Assembly: GCA_037974665.1 (NCBI GenBank)
Contig: CM075778.1
Location: 12,203,001 to 12,267,000, forward strand
DNA length: 64,000 nucleotides
Source: Ehretia macrophylla
Lineage: Eukaryota; Streptophyta; Magnoliopsida; Boraginales; Ehretiaceae
Direction: 5' to 3'
The position numbers and the translations under genes were made by a program. This document shows, piece after piece, positions 39,701 to 51,754 of the stretch. Every line of letters starts with the position of its first letter. Positions within the stretch are counted from its first letter, which is position 1. Below the pieces are notes generated by a model, which saw nothing but the letters and a program-made list of their open reading frames with translations, was not told where the DNA came from and searched no databases.

Positions 39701-41038
39701 TGTTTAAATGCATGAGCTAATTGAACTATCGATTGTAAATGTTTTATTGGTTATATTTCTTACTTGAATGCTCAAATGTTTGATTGATTAAAGTGTTTAG
39801 TTGCCTATCTGAATGCCCGAGGGGTGGCTTACTTTGTCGTCCCCTCATTTACGTGTTTATCGATTTATCATTACATTAATTGATAAAGTGCTTTATTAAG
39901 TGTTATCAATGGTTGCAACCATTTTTGGCACGGATGTGTTGGGCCTCTATTGGGTGGCAGCGGGCTTGCCAGTGGTTAGTTGTTCAATCATCGCGACCTA
40001 TTCTCTCACTCGCTTGGTCGGTGAAGGTCTTGGGGTGTTGGGTTGTAGGATTATCGGGGTACATTCGGAGTATACCTACCGTCGTTATAAGGGGTTTATC
40101 ATTATCGCTATCGCATTGGAGCAAAAGAAGTGGGAATGATAAGGATGGAATAGAATCGTATCCTTTTCTAAAGTGTTTACATAATCTTATATTGCTTGTT
40201 ATTGATTATTTATTGCTTCATAATATTGAAAGTTTATCCTTCCATATGTGTTTACTTTACTTAAAGTTACTTGGTTTAATGATCATTTGCTGACCACATG
40301 CCTTGCTAATGCTTCTATATTGTGTAACTTTTCTTTAATACATGATACTTGATTTATATGCATTCATGAAAAAGTTTTTAAAAACTCCTCGTACTTTTTC
40401 CCCCCTCACTGAGCACATGGTTGCTCACCCCTTTTTCTTCCACAATTTCAAGTAAAGCGATGTGGCTTTTGAAGTGTTACATAATTTGTTGGCCCTACTT
40501 TGCAAGGAGTTCCATTGTTAGCTCGTGATAGGACATATTTTATAACGTTAGCTTTAAAAGAATGTTGTAAAATTAAGTCACATGTAATGTAATTAGTGCA
40601 TATTTAATTAGTTTGGACTTGTAATATTAATAGACTTGAGTTGTAAAATATAAAGGGATGTTGAATACTTCTTGTTGAGCTTGATTGACTAGGTTTTGGA
40701 CTATTCACAGGACAAGGGAAACTCCATTCGTTTTTCCTCATCTATCGTATTGGGGTTGGATCGGGTTGTTACTACCGAACTTAATTCTACGAGGGATCGG
40801 GTCATTACAAAATAGTTCTACTTAACAAGTAACCATGACTTAGACCTTATGTACGTAACCACTACGTACCTAAGTCAACACTTGAAGTAAGGACCTTACA
40901 TACATATATATATAAGTCAACCACATAAGAGAGAAACATGCTCATAAAGTAATATGACATTTAATTAATCATTGCAAATATTCAAACACATTGATGGAAA
41001 AATGCTAGCGGTCTTTTAGGCATATCTCATTCCCAACA
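36765..41038 (-). repeat. Right (5') LTR of the Angela-like element, containing the passenger solo LTR
   Basis: It matches the left LTR segment by segment from about 36820 to 38448 and again from 40810 to 41038. The inner edge near 36765 is approximate because the two LTRs differ there. Confidence 0.8.
38449..40809 (+). mobile_element. Passenger solo LTR of the large LTR family, copy D
   Basis: It starts TGTGAGGCCCCGG and ends GATCGGGTCATTACA, with a perfect 5-bp TSD AAATA at 38444-38448 and 40810-40814. It is 2.36 kb, with the family landmarks TCGGGGTACATTCGGAGTA (near 40054) and the ACAAGGGAAACTCCATTCG block (near 40713). It sits 229 bp from the outer end of the Angela-like LTR, that is in U3. 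No internal domains are present. Confidence 0.85.
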
Positions 41039-41819
41039 TCATCTACTACGCAAGGAGACGCTATTTCGAGAATACAATAAGAGTATATCATCTACTATAC
41101 AATTTATGCAATTATCGCATGACCATTTAGATATCACACACAATTTCTTTTTCACTCTGGCAGATGAGATGGGTATTTTTCTACCATTTTTATCATAAAC
41201 ACATGATACAAAACATAAAAACAAAAGAATAATTGGCATGATTAAAGTAAGCGAGAATGACATTCTCAAGAGTCATTAAAGAATAGTAATCAGATGGGTG
41301 GGAGGTGTTGGTCTCACAATGTATTTTTCTACCATTTATATCACAATCCCATTATACAAAACCAAAAAGAAAGAATTATAGGCGTCATTGTATCAAAGAT
41401 GACGACATTCTGAAGTAGCGTTATTATGGTCCAACGTTGCTGATACAATTGAGGTGAAAACAAATGAGCAAGAAAAGGATGAGACTATTTTTCTTTTTCC
41501 CTGTCAAATAAGATAAGTGGGAGAAGATGAACAATCAATTTATAGAGGTGATAGACGTTGATGTGATCTTTTGCTTGAGCAATTGGTGTTGTTCTCGGAA
41601 TTAATGAAAGAGGCACGTAGGTAAATTTGTTTGTAAGCATAAATTGGACATTGTGCACAGATCATGAGCATGATTATTTGTAATTTTTCATGATTGAGTG
41701 GGGTTCACAACTAGTTTTTCATTACAGGTTAAATAAAATAAAATAAAAAAGTGGGATCAGAACATCCAAAAGTTTCATAACGTCTGGATGTTCTAAAGAT
41801 TTACCCTTTAAAATTTTCC

Positions 41820-42900
41820 TGTTGTAATATTTTATCAGTATCATCTCTAGATAGTTACATCTTTTATCTGTAACACCTCTAGATAGCTTTGTGAAGATTT
41901 GTGTAGATTGGTATCTTTATAACATATATAATGTACTTTCTACACTGAATGAAGAATACAACAAAATATAATCTATTCTTTCATGGTATTAGAAGTTCAA
42001 GACTAGTATCTCGATCCTACCTACACTCTTTCGCTTCTTGTCTACCTATTCACCAACCAAACAAAAGAAGAAAAAAAAATCCAATCACAAACCAAAACAC
42101 TCAAGATAGTGACATGTCAGCCTTTAGTTACGTCCTGTTGCTTTCAATTTTTTCTACTCCTTCAATCATTCTCTTGTCCTATTGTGGTCATACTTACTGG
42201 TTTCAATTAATTCTTGTCTTTTTCTATTCTTTATCAATTCCTCATAGCTTTATTTGTGTCATCCTTATTTTCTCTCCCTACCTATAATGTCAAAACCTTT
42301 GTAAAGTTGACTCTAGACAACACCATCTATTTAAGTTGGAAAACTCAAATGGTTGATTTTTTTAAGTTTTAATGACATACTGCCATATGTTGTTGGGTCT
42401 GTTCTTCTTCCCTCAAAAGTGATTGATAAATCTACCTCTGAATCCATATCCACTATTTTCTCTGCAGAATGGCAACAATTTAACAGTTTTGTCAAGGCTT
42501 GTCTCACAACCACTCTCTTTGACTCTCTCCTTCATCAAGCCCTCAACTTTGACAGTGCTCATGAATTATGGGATTCACTTGAACAATCTTTTCTACATCA
42601 ATCTCTTGCTCGCCACTCCTTTCTTCGCTTTCAACTTCGAAACATAAAAAAAAATCATTGACAATTTCTGATAATCTTCAATAGGTTTGAAATTTCTTTT
42701 CCTTTCTTGCAGCTATTGAGACCCTGACTCTGATTCTAATTTAGTTCTCATCATTTTGGATGGGCTTTTTAAATCGTGCAAGCCCTTTATCACATGCCTC
42801 TATCTACATCTTTATCTCTAGTGGGCCCTATCACATCCAACTTCACAAACTCTATTGAAAACTCTCCTCATTTTACATCTCCATTTATTGTTCCGTCTAC
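41820..42900 (+). mobile_element. Copia fragment: 5' LTR, primer site and gag remnant
   Basis: An LTR of about 164 bp (41820-41983, TGTTGTAAT to TTCTTTCA) is followed directly by TGGTATTAGAAG, a tRNA-Met-type primer site. Downstream, about 42330-42750, is sequence reading as copia gag (ALNFDSAHELWDSLEQSF and neighbouring words). The lineage is distinct from the other two copia families here. No integrase or RT follows, so it is a truncated, broken fossil. Confidence 0.65.
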
Positions 42901-42909
42901 ATCTTCATC

Positions 42910-43450
42910 CTCCCATTAGGAAGGGCACGCGCCATTAATGCCTTTACTCTCTTGTCTTGACCTTGTGGCTTCCTAGGCGGGACTTGCTGACCTGTTTTCC
43001 TACAAAACAAAGGACCTCGGGGTATCGAAAGATCCTCCTCTGATGTTCAAGTCAGTTATGAATCCTTAAGAATGCTTAATAGCAGTATATAGTGAAGGTG
43101 TATATGAACTCTTAGGTACCTGTTGCTGGTGGAATGAAGAGTATTTATGCTTACCAAATGCTTGGGCTGATAAGAACAAATCCCTCAAATCTAGGACCTA
43201 GGGATTATTTACTTTCGCTCAAGGCTTCCTTCTTCAGGAGGACTCTACCTTCGTGCTTATCCCTATATATATTTTATATGCCACGACCTCGCGTCTGTTT
43301 GACTTGGTCATGGAAGCTTTGAGTAAGATTTGTTATCTACTTTCGGGAGGTCGGGTTTACATTACCCTTACTCATTGGACCTTTTGGTAAGGTTTGCATT
43401 GTGAGCTTAGGTCTTGATATTCTTGCCACGTCAATATCCATGAGAAGAAT
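42910..43450 (+). mobile_element. LTR-like repeat, probably Ty3/gypsy, unclassified
   Basis: The phrasing GATCCTCCTCTGATGTTCAAGTCAG is of the kind common in gypsy Tat/Athila-type LTRs. I cannot fix its ends and no coding domain is attached. Confidence 0.3.
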
Positions 43451-43652
43451 ATTATGGTGATGCTTGTTTTCACCAATTGAACATAATTGCACGTTTGTTT
43501 GTTAATTTTTCATCACTTCTTGTCATTTGCTTATCTATTCCTACTTGATTTTACCTTTTTTACATTCAACCTAAGCTTCGTTTGCTTCAAACCTATATTG
43601 CACTAAAATATATCAAGAATGATAAACTATCCACTAATTTAAGTATGCAATA

Positions 43653-44873
43653 GGGAAAATAGTACAACTAGTCTCTATTGTTTCCTTTTATCTCAAACTA
43701 GTCCCCATTCTTTCAACTGTCCCAAACAAGTCCCTAATATTTCTCAAAAAATCTCATTTTAGTCCTTTCTGTTAAAATTGTTGTTAAGATTAACAAAAAT
43801 AAATAGTGGTATAGGGTTAAAATGGTAAAGGCAATATATCTTTCATCAACTATAACACCACCATCATCTTTGCCACCATCTCCACCTCTGGCCACCACTG
43901 CCGCCACCATCTCCACCTCCCCGCATACACACAAATACACACAGACAAAGAAACACACATATAACACACACATACACACAAATATAACACACAACACTAC
44001 TATTATTACTACCATGCTTCACTAATTGCAACGAGCTTTTACTGGTACTAGTACCATCTATGGTGGCAATATTCAACACAACATGACTCCATTTTGGTTT
44101 AGCATAGAGCTTGGTTCTAGGTGGAGTTAAATTCAAGCGAAATGATGAATTTTCACAGCTTGTGCACAACAATTCCATTTTCTTAATAAAAATAGATAAA
44201 TTAATAGAAGGAGAATTGAGATTACAAAACAAAGAAAAAATAATTTGTTAATTTGGAAGTGAAATACGTTTGGTGGGAGAATTTTGTTTTCGTTGTCTTT
44301 AAGGTGGTTCAAACACACCGCCACCGCCATTTCCAACAACCATACCGCCACCACCAGTCACTGACCTCATACACACACACACATACCCACACAACGCACG
44401 CATACACACAGTTATAAAACACACACCATACACACATACACGCATAACACATGCACACTAAAATATAAAACACACACAAATACACCTACCCACTCATACA
44501 CACACATACACAAATACACATTACACACACGTTTACCCTTTTTTTTGTTCAAGTAGGGGTGGAGGGCTGGGCGTGGGGGTTAGGACACAAGGGGTAGGGG
44601 TTGGACCAGATCGGCAGAGGGATGGGTTTTTTTTGTGTTGGGGTTGAGGAAGGCGAAGGTTCTGATAGGGTTGGGGTGGGGTTAGTAATAAGTAATTTTA
44701 ATTAGTTTTTAAGGGTATTTTAGTCATTTAATGCAATATTAGTTACAATTTTAACCGAAAGAACTAAAATAAGACTTTTTGAGAAATATTGGAGACTTAT
44801 TTGAGACAGTTGAAACAATAAGAACTAGTTTGAGGCAAAAAAAAATAATGGGGACTAGTTGCACTATTTTCCC
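43653..44873. mobile_element. Mutator-like MITE with ~130-bp terminal inverted repeats, 1.2 kb
   Basis: The left arm starts GGGAAAATAGTACAACTAGT, and the reverse of the right arm starts GGGAAAATAGTGCAACTAGT. The match continues for about 130 bp at roughly 85 % identity. The interior holds CA-rich tracts (43920-44000, 44360-44535) and CCACCGCC runs. Open frames in it are compositional. No clean target duplication was seen. Confidence 0.65.
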
Positions 44874-45254
44874 CAATACATGCAAAAAAAAGAAAAGTTT
44901 TGCACAAATAATTAATGAATTATCAAGCCCACTGCGCATAAATGACCTAAATGAAAAGATTGATACACGAACACTATAATTCTCTTTTTTGTAACTATGT
45001 TTTGAAAAGTTAGATTAAAATTGTAACTGATATTGCAAATTGGATGTGAAGACCAACGAAGCATTGGGATCTCCTTAAAGTTTCTTTGAAAGACAAATAT
45101 TACCCTCAAAGACCATATAATTACTCTTCAATAACCTAAAGCATCATCACCGCTGTCCAAATTCTCAGGAGGGCTAAAACAGTCATCTTACATCACACTT
45201 AAAGGACTCCTTGAACATTACTACATTATTGTTGCGCTGTACATACATGGAATG
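44874..45254. other. Upstream region of the UBC34-like gene
   Basis: No other gene. It probably contains promoter elements of the downstream gene, but only the TATA box was recognised. Confidence 0.4.
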
Positions 45255-45262
45255 TATATAAA
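45255..45262 (+). promoter_or_regulatory. Putative TATA box of the UBC34-like gene
   Basis: TATATAAA sits about 100 bp before the end of a likely untranslated first exon (to 45361, followed by the donor GTAATT). Transcription would start near 45290. Confidence 0.5.
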
Positions 45263-46040
45263 CATGTAAATTACATGTAAAGATACATGATATGATGCTG
45301 AGATCAAATGCGTGAACGTTTAATCGACGCCCTAATTGAATTTCGTCGCAACTATCTCTGGTAATTACTTATTCTTATCATCTCAGTTTCTTCATGTATA
45401 TATACACACAGATATGTATATAGTCTTTGTATTTGAAATTATATATTGTTTCTGTTTAAGAAGTCTTGTTATGGATCTAATTAGGGTTTGCATATATCGG
45501 ATTTAATTATGGTAAATGAAAATTAGGAACTATTGAATTTTGCAAGCTCAAATATGTTATCTATTGATTTTAGCTTGAATTGATAATTTTCTTTTTCGTA
45601 TCGAGTATCTCAATTACATATGGTGGATTGTGGAAATTTAGTTTGATTCAAATTTAGAAATGACTTATGGTTGTGTCTGTTGTTGATAGAATTTGAAGCT
45701 TCAATTCGACAGATAACATAGAAGTGAATTTAATTTTGAATGTATGTTTCTGAATGTGATGTTGTTTCGGTTTAGGTTGAAAGATCACAAAACTAAATGT
45801 AGGGGCACGGGGCTATTAATAGAGAGTAATGATTGTGTGGTATCACATGGTCTTAGAATTTAGGAAAACCAGAAATTCCAAGATTTAGGTGATTCTCAAA
45901 GCCTACGCCCGTGGGCAGACAAGAAAACAATTTATTACACTGAAACTCTAATACAAGATAGAGGTAAATAATGCTCAAAATCGTAGTCCCCTAATGCGTT
46001 TAAGTCAATTAATATAGAGTTCCTATACTTTTACTTCTCA

Positions 46041-46074
46041 AAAAAAAAAAAAAAACATATATATATATATATAT
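46041..46074. repeat. A-run followed by (AT)n in intron 1 of the UBC34-like gene
   Basis: About fifteen A are followed by roughly nine AT units, within the long first intron (45362-46927). Confidence 0.85.
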
Positions 46075-46986
46075 AGTTCCTATCCTGAGTAAGGAAAGGA
46101 CTTCCTATATACGTTAGGAAAAGAATGACATACTCATCAAGAATATGGGGCACAATCAGAACAAACGGCAATACAATGTTGCTATTTCCATGGGATTTTT
46201 CATATCATCTTGGCCTTTTTTCCTATTTATTTTGAAAATTTCAGCATGTACATAGTGTTAACTTTCTGAGAGTGTATGCTCGGTAATGTAGTTACATCCT
46301 TTTGTTACCTTCTTGTCGTATGCTAAGACATGGTCCATCTAGTTTCTTACTCAGTAGTTCTTGATTGTTGGGGCCTGTTAATGTTTATGTATAGTTCCAA
46401 TGTCGTAATCATACAACAGATTTTTTTGCATATCTGATTCTATGAGTTTTGGCGGTTGATAAAGTTATTCTTGATAATGAACTACGAGAAATCTTATGAG
46501 AAGTTTATGACCTTTAGCGGTTGAGCCTCTATATAGCTGCGCACATATATTGTTTGTTGGTGGCTATAATACTATTACTGATTGGTGATAGTGAGATATA
46601 TGAACTTGGTAGCGTGGGCATATATTTTACACCTAATTTGAGCAACATATCTGACAGGATAGTGACATTTTGTTTTTGGGCATGTGTCTAAGTATCCTAA
46701 TGTGTGTTATTAGTATTCGTCACTTTGTTGCTGTAACTTTGTTATCTTAATTTGTTTTTGATTTTATATGATAAATTGGCTGCATCTGATTTCTCTAAAA
46801 CTAGTTGTAGGTTTTTGTTTCCCTTTACTTAGTAATTTCCTACTTCCAGTCTTTTCTTCTATATATGTATATATATAAATAAGATCCTAATTCCAGGTTT
46901 AAGTTAATGTCTTCTATTCTTTTACAGGCGATATCAAACAGTGGAAGTAAAACTAGAAAACGAACTGCTGAGAATTTTGTGAAAAT

Positions 46987-49900
46987 ATGGCAGAAAAAGC
47001 ATGTGTAAAGCGCCTTCAGAAGGAATACAGAGCACTATGTAAGGTAAGGCACCTTCTTACTCTCACGAAGTCTTTTGGTATTGTTGTAGCATGTGTCTTG
47101 TTTTAATCATCTGCAGTTTCTCAATCCTTATGCTTCCTTCTTGAGTTGGTTGCAGTTTGTCTTTAATTCTGGTCGACGAATTTGCCTCTTTCACTATCAA
47201 GTGATAATGCTGAAGTATCACTAAGACTATGGAACCTTTAGAATTTTCTATCGGCCCTACAGTGTGGCCATAGCATTCCCAGAATCTTTAGTCATGCTGT
47301 GCTTGATAGGCGTCTGTTAATCGTTTCAGGAACCTGTTTCTAATGTTGTGGCTCGTCCTTTGCCAAATGACATCCTCGAGTGGCGTAAGTTGCTGCTTCT
47401 GACTTATCTCTTTCAGCACTCATATTTCATCCGGGGAATAGGTTTCCTATACAGATTCATATGATTAAAGCCTTGCCTTTTGTATACAGTGATGGACACC
47501 GTCTATGTATTCATTTCCTTTTCTGATCTGTGTTTGTTCAAAATTATTTTTCTGCAAGAGAAGTTGGCCTTCCAAATGAACTTCGATGTTTATGCTTCCT
47601 TTAGTTTCAGGTGCATCATGCATTTGGTCAATTTCAGTTATCAAATTTCCTTGTAAGATCAACAGAACTGATTGCAGATTGAGAATAGGGAATTTTGAGC
47701 TAAGTACTCAAGTTGCATGGCTAGTTACCTGTCTTGCAAATTATTCATGATGACACTTAATCCACTTTATTTGCTTAGACCAGCATTACTTTCTAGTTAC
47801 TTTTCTTGGTGTGAATCTCTTGGGGCATGACTTATGTATATATCACAGCTGAGATTTAATCCCTTTACCCCTCTTCCTCTTAGATTTACCTTTCTGTTTA
47901 TTTGATCTCACCAAAAAGATTTTTGCTACCAGATTATGTCTTGGAAGGAAGTGAGGGAACGCCTTTTGCAGGTTTGTGGACTTTTTTCATTATTTCCTGA
48001 TATTAGGACTGAGATTGTCTTGATTTCATTTGTCACTTCGTCACCCCTCCATCTCTCATTCTTCTTCTTCTCTTTGTCCTGATTGGCTCGTTGTATAATT
48101 TTTATCATGTTCGGCCTTGATGGTAGTTTTGTTATCTGGTTGTTTTGTCTGCCAATATTAATTTTTCAACAATGTTAAGGAGGATATTACTATGGAAGGA
48201 TTAAATTTCCTCTTTCTTTTGTCCTGATTAGCTGGTTGTATAAATTTTTATCATGTTTGGCCTTAATGGTACTTTTATTATCTGGTTGTTTTGTCTGCTG
48301 ATAATAATTTTTCAACAATGTTAAGGTGGATATTACTATGGAAAGATTAAATTTCCTCCAGAATATCCATTTAAACCTCCAGGAATCAGGTATTACAAAT
48401 TCTGGGCGTTTTGAGTTTCCCAAATTATTTCTTTTGATAATTTGAGCATCATCTTTATTATACCTTGGGCAAATTGAAGTGTCAGCTCTTGATAAAATTT
48501 TGTTTCTTTCTTTAGCATGACTACACCGAATGGACGATTTATGACACAAAAGAAAATCTGCCTATCCATGAGTGATTGTAAGTTTTTACCTGGATTAATT
48601 GATTAATCATCTATGGTTAAGAACATTCCCTTCTTCCCTGCTTTATTTTTGTTAACTATTTATCTTTTGATGGTCTCTCTTTTCTCTCTTCTTTTTCCAT
48701 TCTCTCACTTGCTCATGTTCACTCTCCAGTCCACCCAGAAAGCTGGAATCCTATGTGGTCAGTCTCAAGGTAACCAGTTGCCTATAGCCAGGAAAATACT
48801 GATTTTTCTTCTGCAATGCTTTTGGTTGCCTCTGCTAACTTTCCCTCCTTTCCAATGCAGCATACTCACTGGACTTCTTTCATTCATGGTGAGTTTAATG
48901 GATATCTATAGGGTGCTTAAATTGGTCTTAAATTTTACACGAGAAGAGTGTGCATTTACAATGAATTCCTCATTTTATTAATCGTGGCCTTACCCTTTCA
49001 AGTTAACAAGTATAGAAGGAATCATTGCCTGCATATATAGCAAAGTCGTTAATAGAATAATTTGTAGTACTTGACTTTTCATCTTTCATGTTTTTCAATC
49101 CTTCTCCCTAGGCTGTTGGTAGTAGGTGTACCCTACAATGGAAGTGGTCTAGTGCCCAAGCATATATATCTGGGAACACGTAACTTTTTTGATCCATAAA
49201 CTTAAGATGCTCCTTGACATATAGCCATCTCCTCTAAATTTTGAAGGTTGTGTGATACCTCTTCTTTCCATCATTCACTCTCTCTTGCTTTTTCTTCTCT
49301 TCTTTCCCTCATATATCTACTGCATGCCCTGCTAGACTCATGAATAATTGTCTCTGTGCTGTAAGTCCTGATAATCTTTAGCAACAATATCAAGCATGCT
49401 TCAATAACAGGGTTATTTAAACCTTTACATGGCACCAAGTTTTAGGCACAGCATTGCTACTTCTCTGGTTTGAAAGATTTAAATGTAATTTATGTGAACA
49501 GTTGTTGCTAGTACCTTCTCATGATTATTTAAACTTGACAAAATCCTATTCTTCCATAGCTGTGGTGCAGATTTTTGGAAGGGCAAGCCAATTAGTATTT
49601 GGATGTGTTTGGGCAAAGGGAGCACTAAGATTTATCATGTTCTTGAAGCTTCATTTCTTTATGATGCTACTATATGAATTAGAGGACATATAAGAGACTT
49701 GTTTCATTTTCATAGCTTTCTTCTTTACTTATCATTTGACGGTTTCCCCTTTCCTGATGCAGATGGACAATAGTCCAACAACAGGCAGCGTAACAACTAC
49801 CATTGAGGAGAAACAAAAGCTTGCAAAGGCTTCTCTTGCTTTTAACTGCAAGAAGTAAGTATTTGGGGACCAAATGCCATGCATTTTGCCTTTTTATTTT

Positions 49901-50776
49901 GCGTATTCATATCTGATTGTGTTATGGATGCTGTATCAAATAAATGAATCTCTGCAGTTGTACACATTGCCTTCATTGCTTGTTAAGTTGTCATCGTGGG
50001 GGATAAGTTACACAAAATTGCATGGGAATTTTGAAAATACAACCCAATGAAGAAACATGTCAAAAGCATTATTCTAAGTAGAATGGTGAGGTAGAAGTGG
50101 TAAAATACGAAGGGAAACCCTCTTGGTACAAATTCTTTATAGGTCTGTCTGGCCATGGATGTTCTTATTTGGACATGTTATCCGTAAGATGTTAAAGGTA
50201 TAATTTACAGATAAAAATAGTGAAGATAATATGTTTAGATGCTTTGAACGCATTGACAGAACATAGTAAAGATGACGTGATGGCTTGCTTGTTGGCGAAG
50301 GGGGTCATGTATATTTAAACCCCAAATATGTACGGGGCAATACTATTGCATTGGGGTTGATTTTGGTTGACATTTCATTACATCGTTGGACTGCCTGTCA
50401 GTTTCCATCTTATTTAACTCTGCTACTGTCTTCTTCAACACTTTCTCTCTTATGATGAACACTAATGCTTACACTTTCTTTGCTGTGAAACAGCCCAACA
50501 TTCCGGAAGCTGTTCCCTGAATATGTGGAGAAGTACGCGCAACAGCAGCTGCCAAAGCAGCTTCTCCTGGAGCAAGAGGCAGCAATGCCCACCGAGGAAG
50601 AAAATGCTAGGCCCTTGTTGGAAAAAAATGGTACTCCAACAAGAGAGGAGCTGAATGTAATTGAGGCGCCAAAAGATATGAGAAACCAGAGGAAGCAATC
50701 ATTTCCAACTTGGGTACTGCTGCTTCTAGTGTCCGTTTTTGGTGTTGTAATGGCCCTGCCTTTGCTTCAACTTTGA
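46987..50776 (+). CDS. UBC34: ER-anchored ubiquitin-conjugating enzyme E2, UBC33/34 (UBE2J2/Ubc6) type
   Basis: Nine coding exons, all with GT..AG introns: 46987-47043, 47330-47384, 47933-47971, 48326-48389, 48516-48577, 48730-48769, 48861-48888, 49763-49854, 50494-50776. They give 239 aa, close to the 237-243 aa I recall for Arabidopsis UBC33/34. An untranslated exon ending at 45361 is joined to the ATG exon at 46928. The UBC fold starts MAEKACVKRLQKEYRALCK. The family-typical TPNGRF replaces HPN, the catalytic Cys is in KKICLSMSDFHPESWNP, and a C-terminal anchor (WVLLLLVSVFGVVMALPLL) places it in the ER membrane, facing the cytosol. Known family role: it passes ubiquitin to ER-associated degradation E3 ligases. 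The variable Glu/Gln-rich linker (residues about 165-215) is normal for the family. Oddity: the 5' part of exon 48326-48389 and its intron flank are tandemly duplicated (48070-48357). Confidence 0.95.
48070..48357 (+). repeat. Tandem duplication of intron end plus exon start inside the UBC34-like gene
   Basis: Two direct copies offset by 145 bp (about 48070-48212 and 48213-48357). Each has a T-rich intron stretch, TTTTTCAACAATGTTAAG as acceptor, and the first ~30 bases of the exon encoding GYYYGKIKFP. Only the second copy continues into the full exon. The first copy has AAGGAGGATATTAC instead of AAGGTGGATATTAC and keeps a usable AG. If that acceptor were used, the frame would read through the copy and reach a TGA within about 40 codons, giving a truncated product. 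Copies differ at several bases. Confidence 0.85.
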
Positions 50777-51588
50777 TATCTAGATGTTGAAGAGAAAAAA
50801 CTCTTCATGCACTCAAATAGATAGACAAGCATTTGCAGTCTCAACGGACTTTCAAATACTTTGGTGTCGTGGGATTGTCATGTATCTACCGAGGACCTTG
50901 TATAGGGATGGGTCTGAGATGCGGGAACAAAGCCGAGATCTAGATCATTTTGTTTCCCTTATATTACTGCTGGCGCGTCCCTAAACCTGGAGCATTACAT
51001 GCTTCTGATGTTATATCTTCGTCAGTTTATTCTCGTTTATGTTCTTCAGAATGTGCATATGGGATTATACTTCATATTTTTGTGTTATCCTTAGGCGTAC
51101 GGTGCATTATTGCCAATATATGAGAGGAGCATATGGGAGAACAAAGGGCTTAATTACAAGCCCCGCCTCATTCTCTGTGATGCATGATCTGATCAATATC
51201 CGGATGGATCCTCTCACCCTTGAAAGAAAAGTTTGGCGCCAAGGGGAAAAATGAAAATAGCAATGTTCATTAAGGGCGGATCTATGTATACAGTTGCGGG
51301 TGAATTCACAAAATCCCTTGATATTTTGAGATTTTTAAGTCGTAAATTTTATTGCTCTCACCAAATTTGTCACCGCATTTACTTAATCATCACTTTGTTC
51401 GTGCTTAAAAAATATTCTAAATTTGTTCTTGATTATGGTTCAAATACAATGGTTCTCTCTCTTTTCTTCATGTAAACGTAGGGAAAGAGGATGCAATTAA
51501 CATAATTCTTATTCTCTCTATTTTTCTCCCCAGTATTTTTCAGGGTGTTTATCTTGGGATCAACCTCTTTCTTATTTTTTATGGGAAT
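50777..51588 (+). other. 3' flank of the UBC34-like gene
   Basis: It contains the 3' untranslated region (end not fixed). A stretch near 51270-51330 (GGGCGGATCTATGTATAC..GGTGAATTCAC) is a repeat-like phrase related to the small insert at 51598-51754. No further gene. Confidence 0.4.
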
Positions 51589-51597
51589 ATTAGAGCC

Positions 51598-51754
51598 GGT
51601 GGCGGATCTATATGAATAAGGGTATTTTTGTGTACACTTTTAATTTGAAAAAAAAAATTCAAAAATCCATTATATTGGTTGCTGTTATTATATAAATATA
51701 TATTTTGATTTTTTTTATTATACGAGTGCACATGTAAGCTTGAGTTCACCATTG
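51598..51754. mobile_element. Small MITE-like insert with 9-bp target duplication
   Basis: ATTAGAGCC occurs at 51589-51597 and 51755-51763 and bounds 157 bp. The ends (GGTGGCGGATCTATA and, reversed, CAATGGTGAACTCAAGC) are weakly similar to each other. The 9-bp duplication suits a Mutator-like MITE. Confidence 0.5.

Larger units (their letters stand above)
29801..41038 (-). mobile_element. Angela-like Ty1/copia retrotransposon, full length but decayed, with a passenger solo LTR
   Basis: TSD TCATC at 29796-29800 and 41039-41043. LTRs of about 2.1 kb (left, 29801-31905) and about 1.9 kb net (right, about 36765-41038 including a 2.36-kb inserted solo LTR) begin TGTTGGGAATGAG on the minus strand. 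A polypurine tract lies next to the left LTR (about 31908-31920). Parts on the minus strand, from right to left: a leader of about 1 kb, gag (about 35700-35000, with a CCHC knuckle CFVCGQIGHWKDDC), protease (DSGSTNH, about 34930), integrase (about 34800-33700), reverse transcriptase (about 33400-32530, DDILLI box near 32905) and RNase H (about 32450-31950). Around ten breaks interrupt the coding region. The LTRs differ by very roughly 8 % plus length changes, so it is a few million years old, older than the 2016-6726 element. A stretch at 35892-35908 resembles a tRNA-Met primer site but is not beside the LTR. Confidence 0.88.

Noticed and set aside
43734-44354. Minus-strand frames rich in Val/Cys or Gly/Trp in the 43.7-44.4 kb region
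   Set aside because: They arise from CA-rich and CCACCGCC simple sequence inside a long-TIR MITE.
48190-48981. Frames of 119 and 122 codons inside the UBC34-like gene
   Set aside because: They cross real exons and introns of the conjugating enzyme in other frames or on the other strand.
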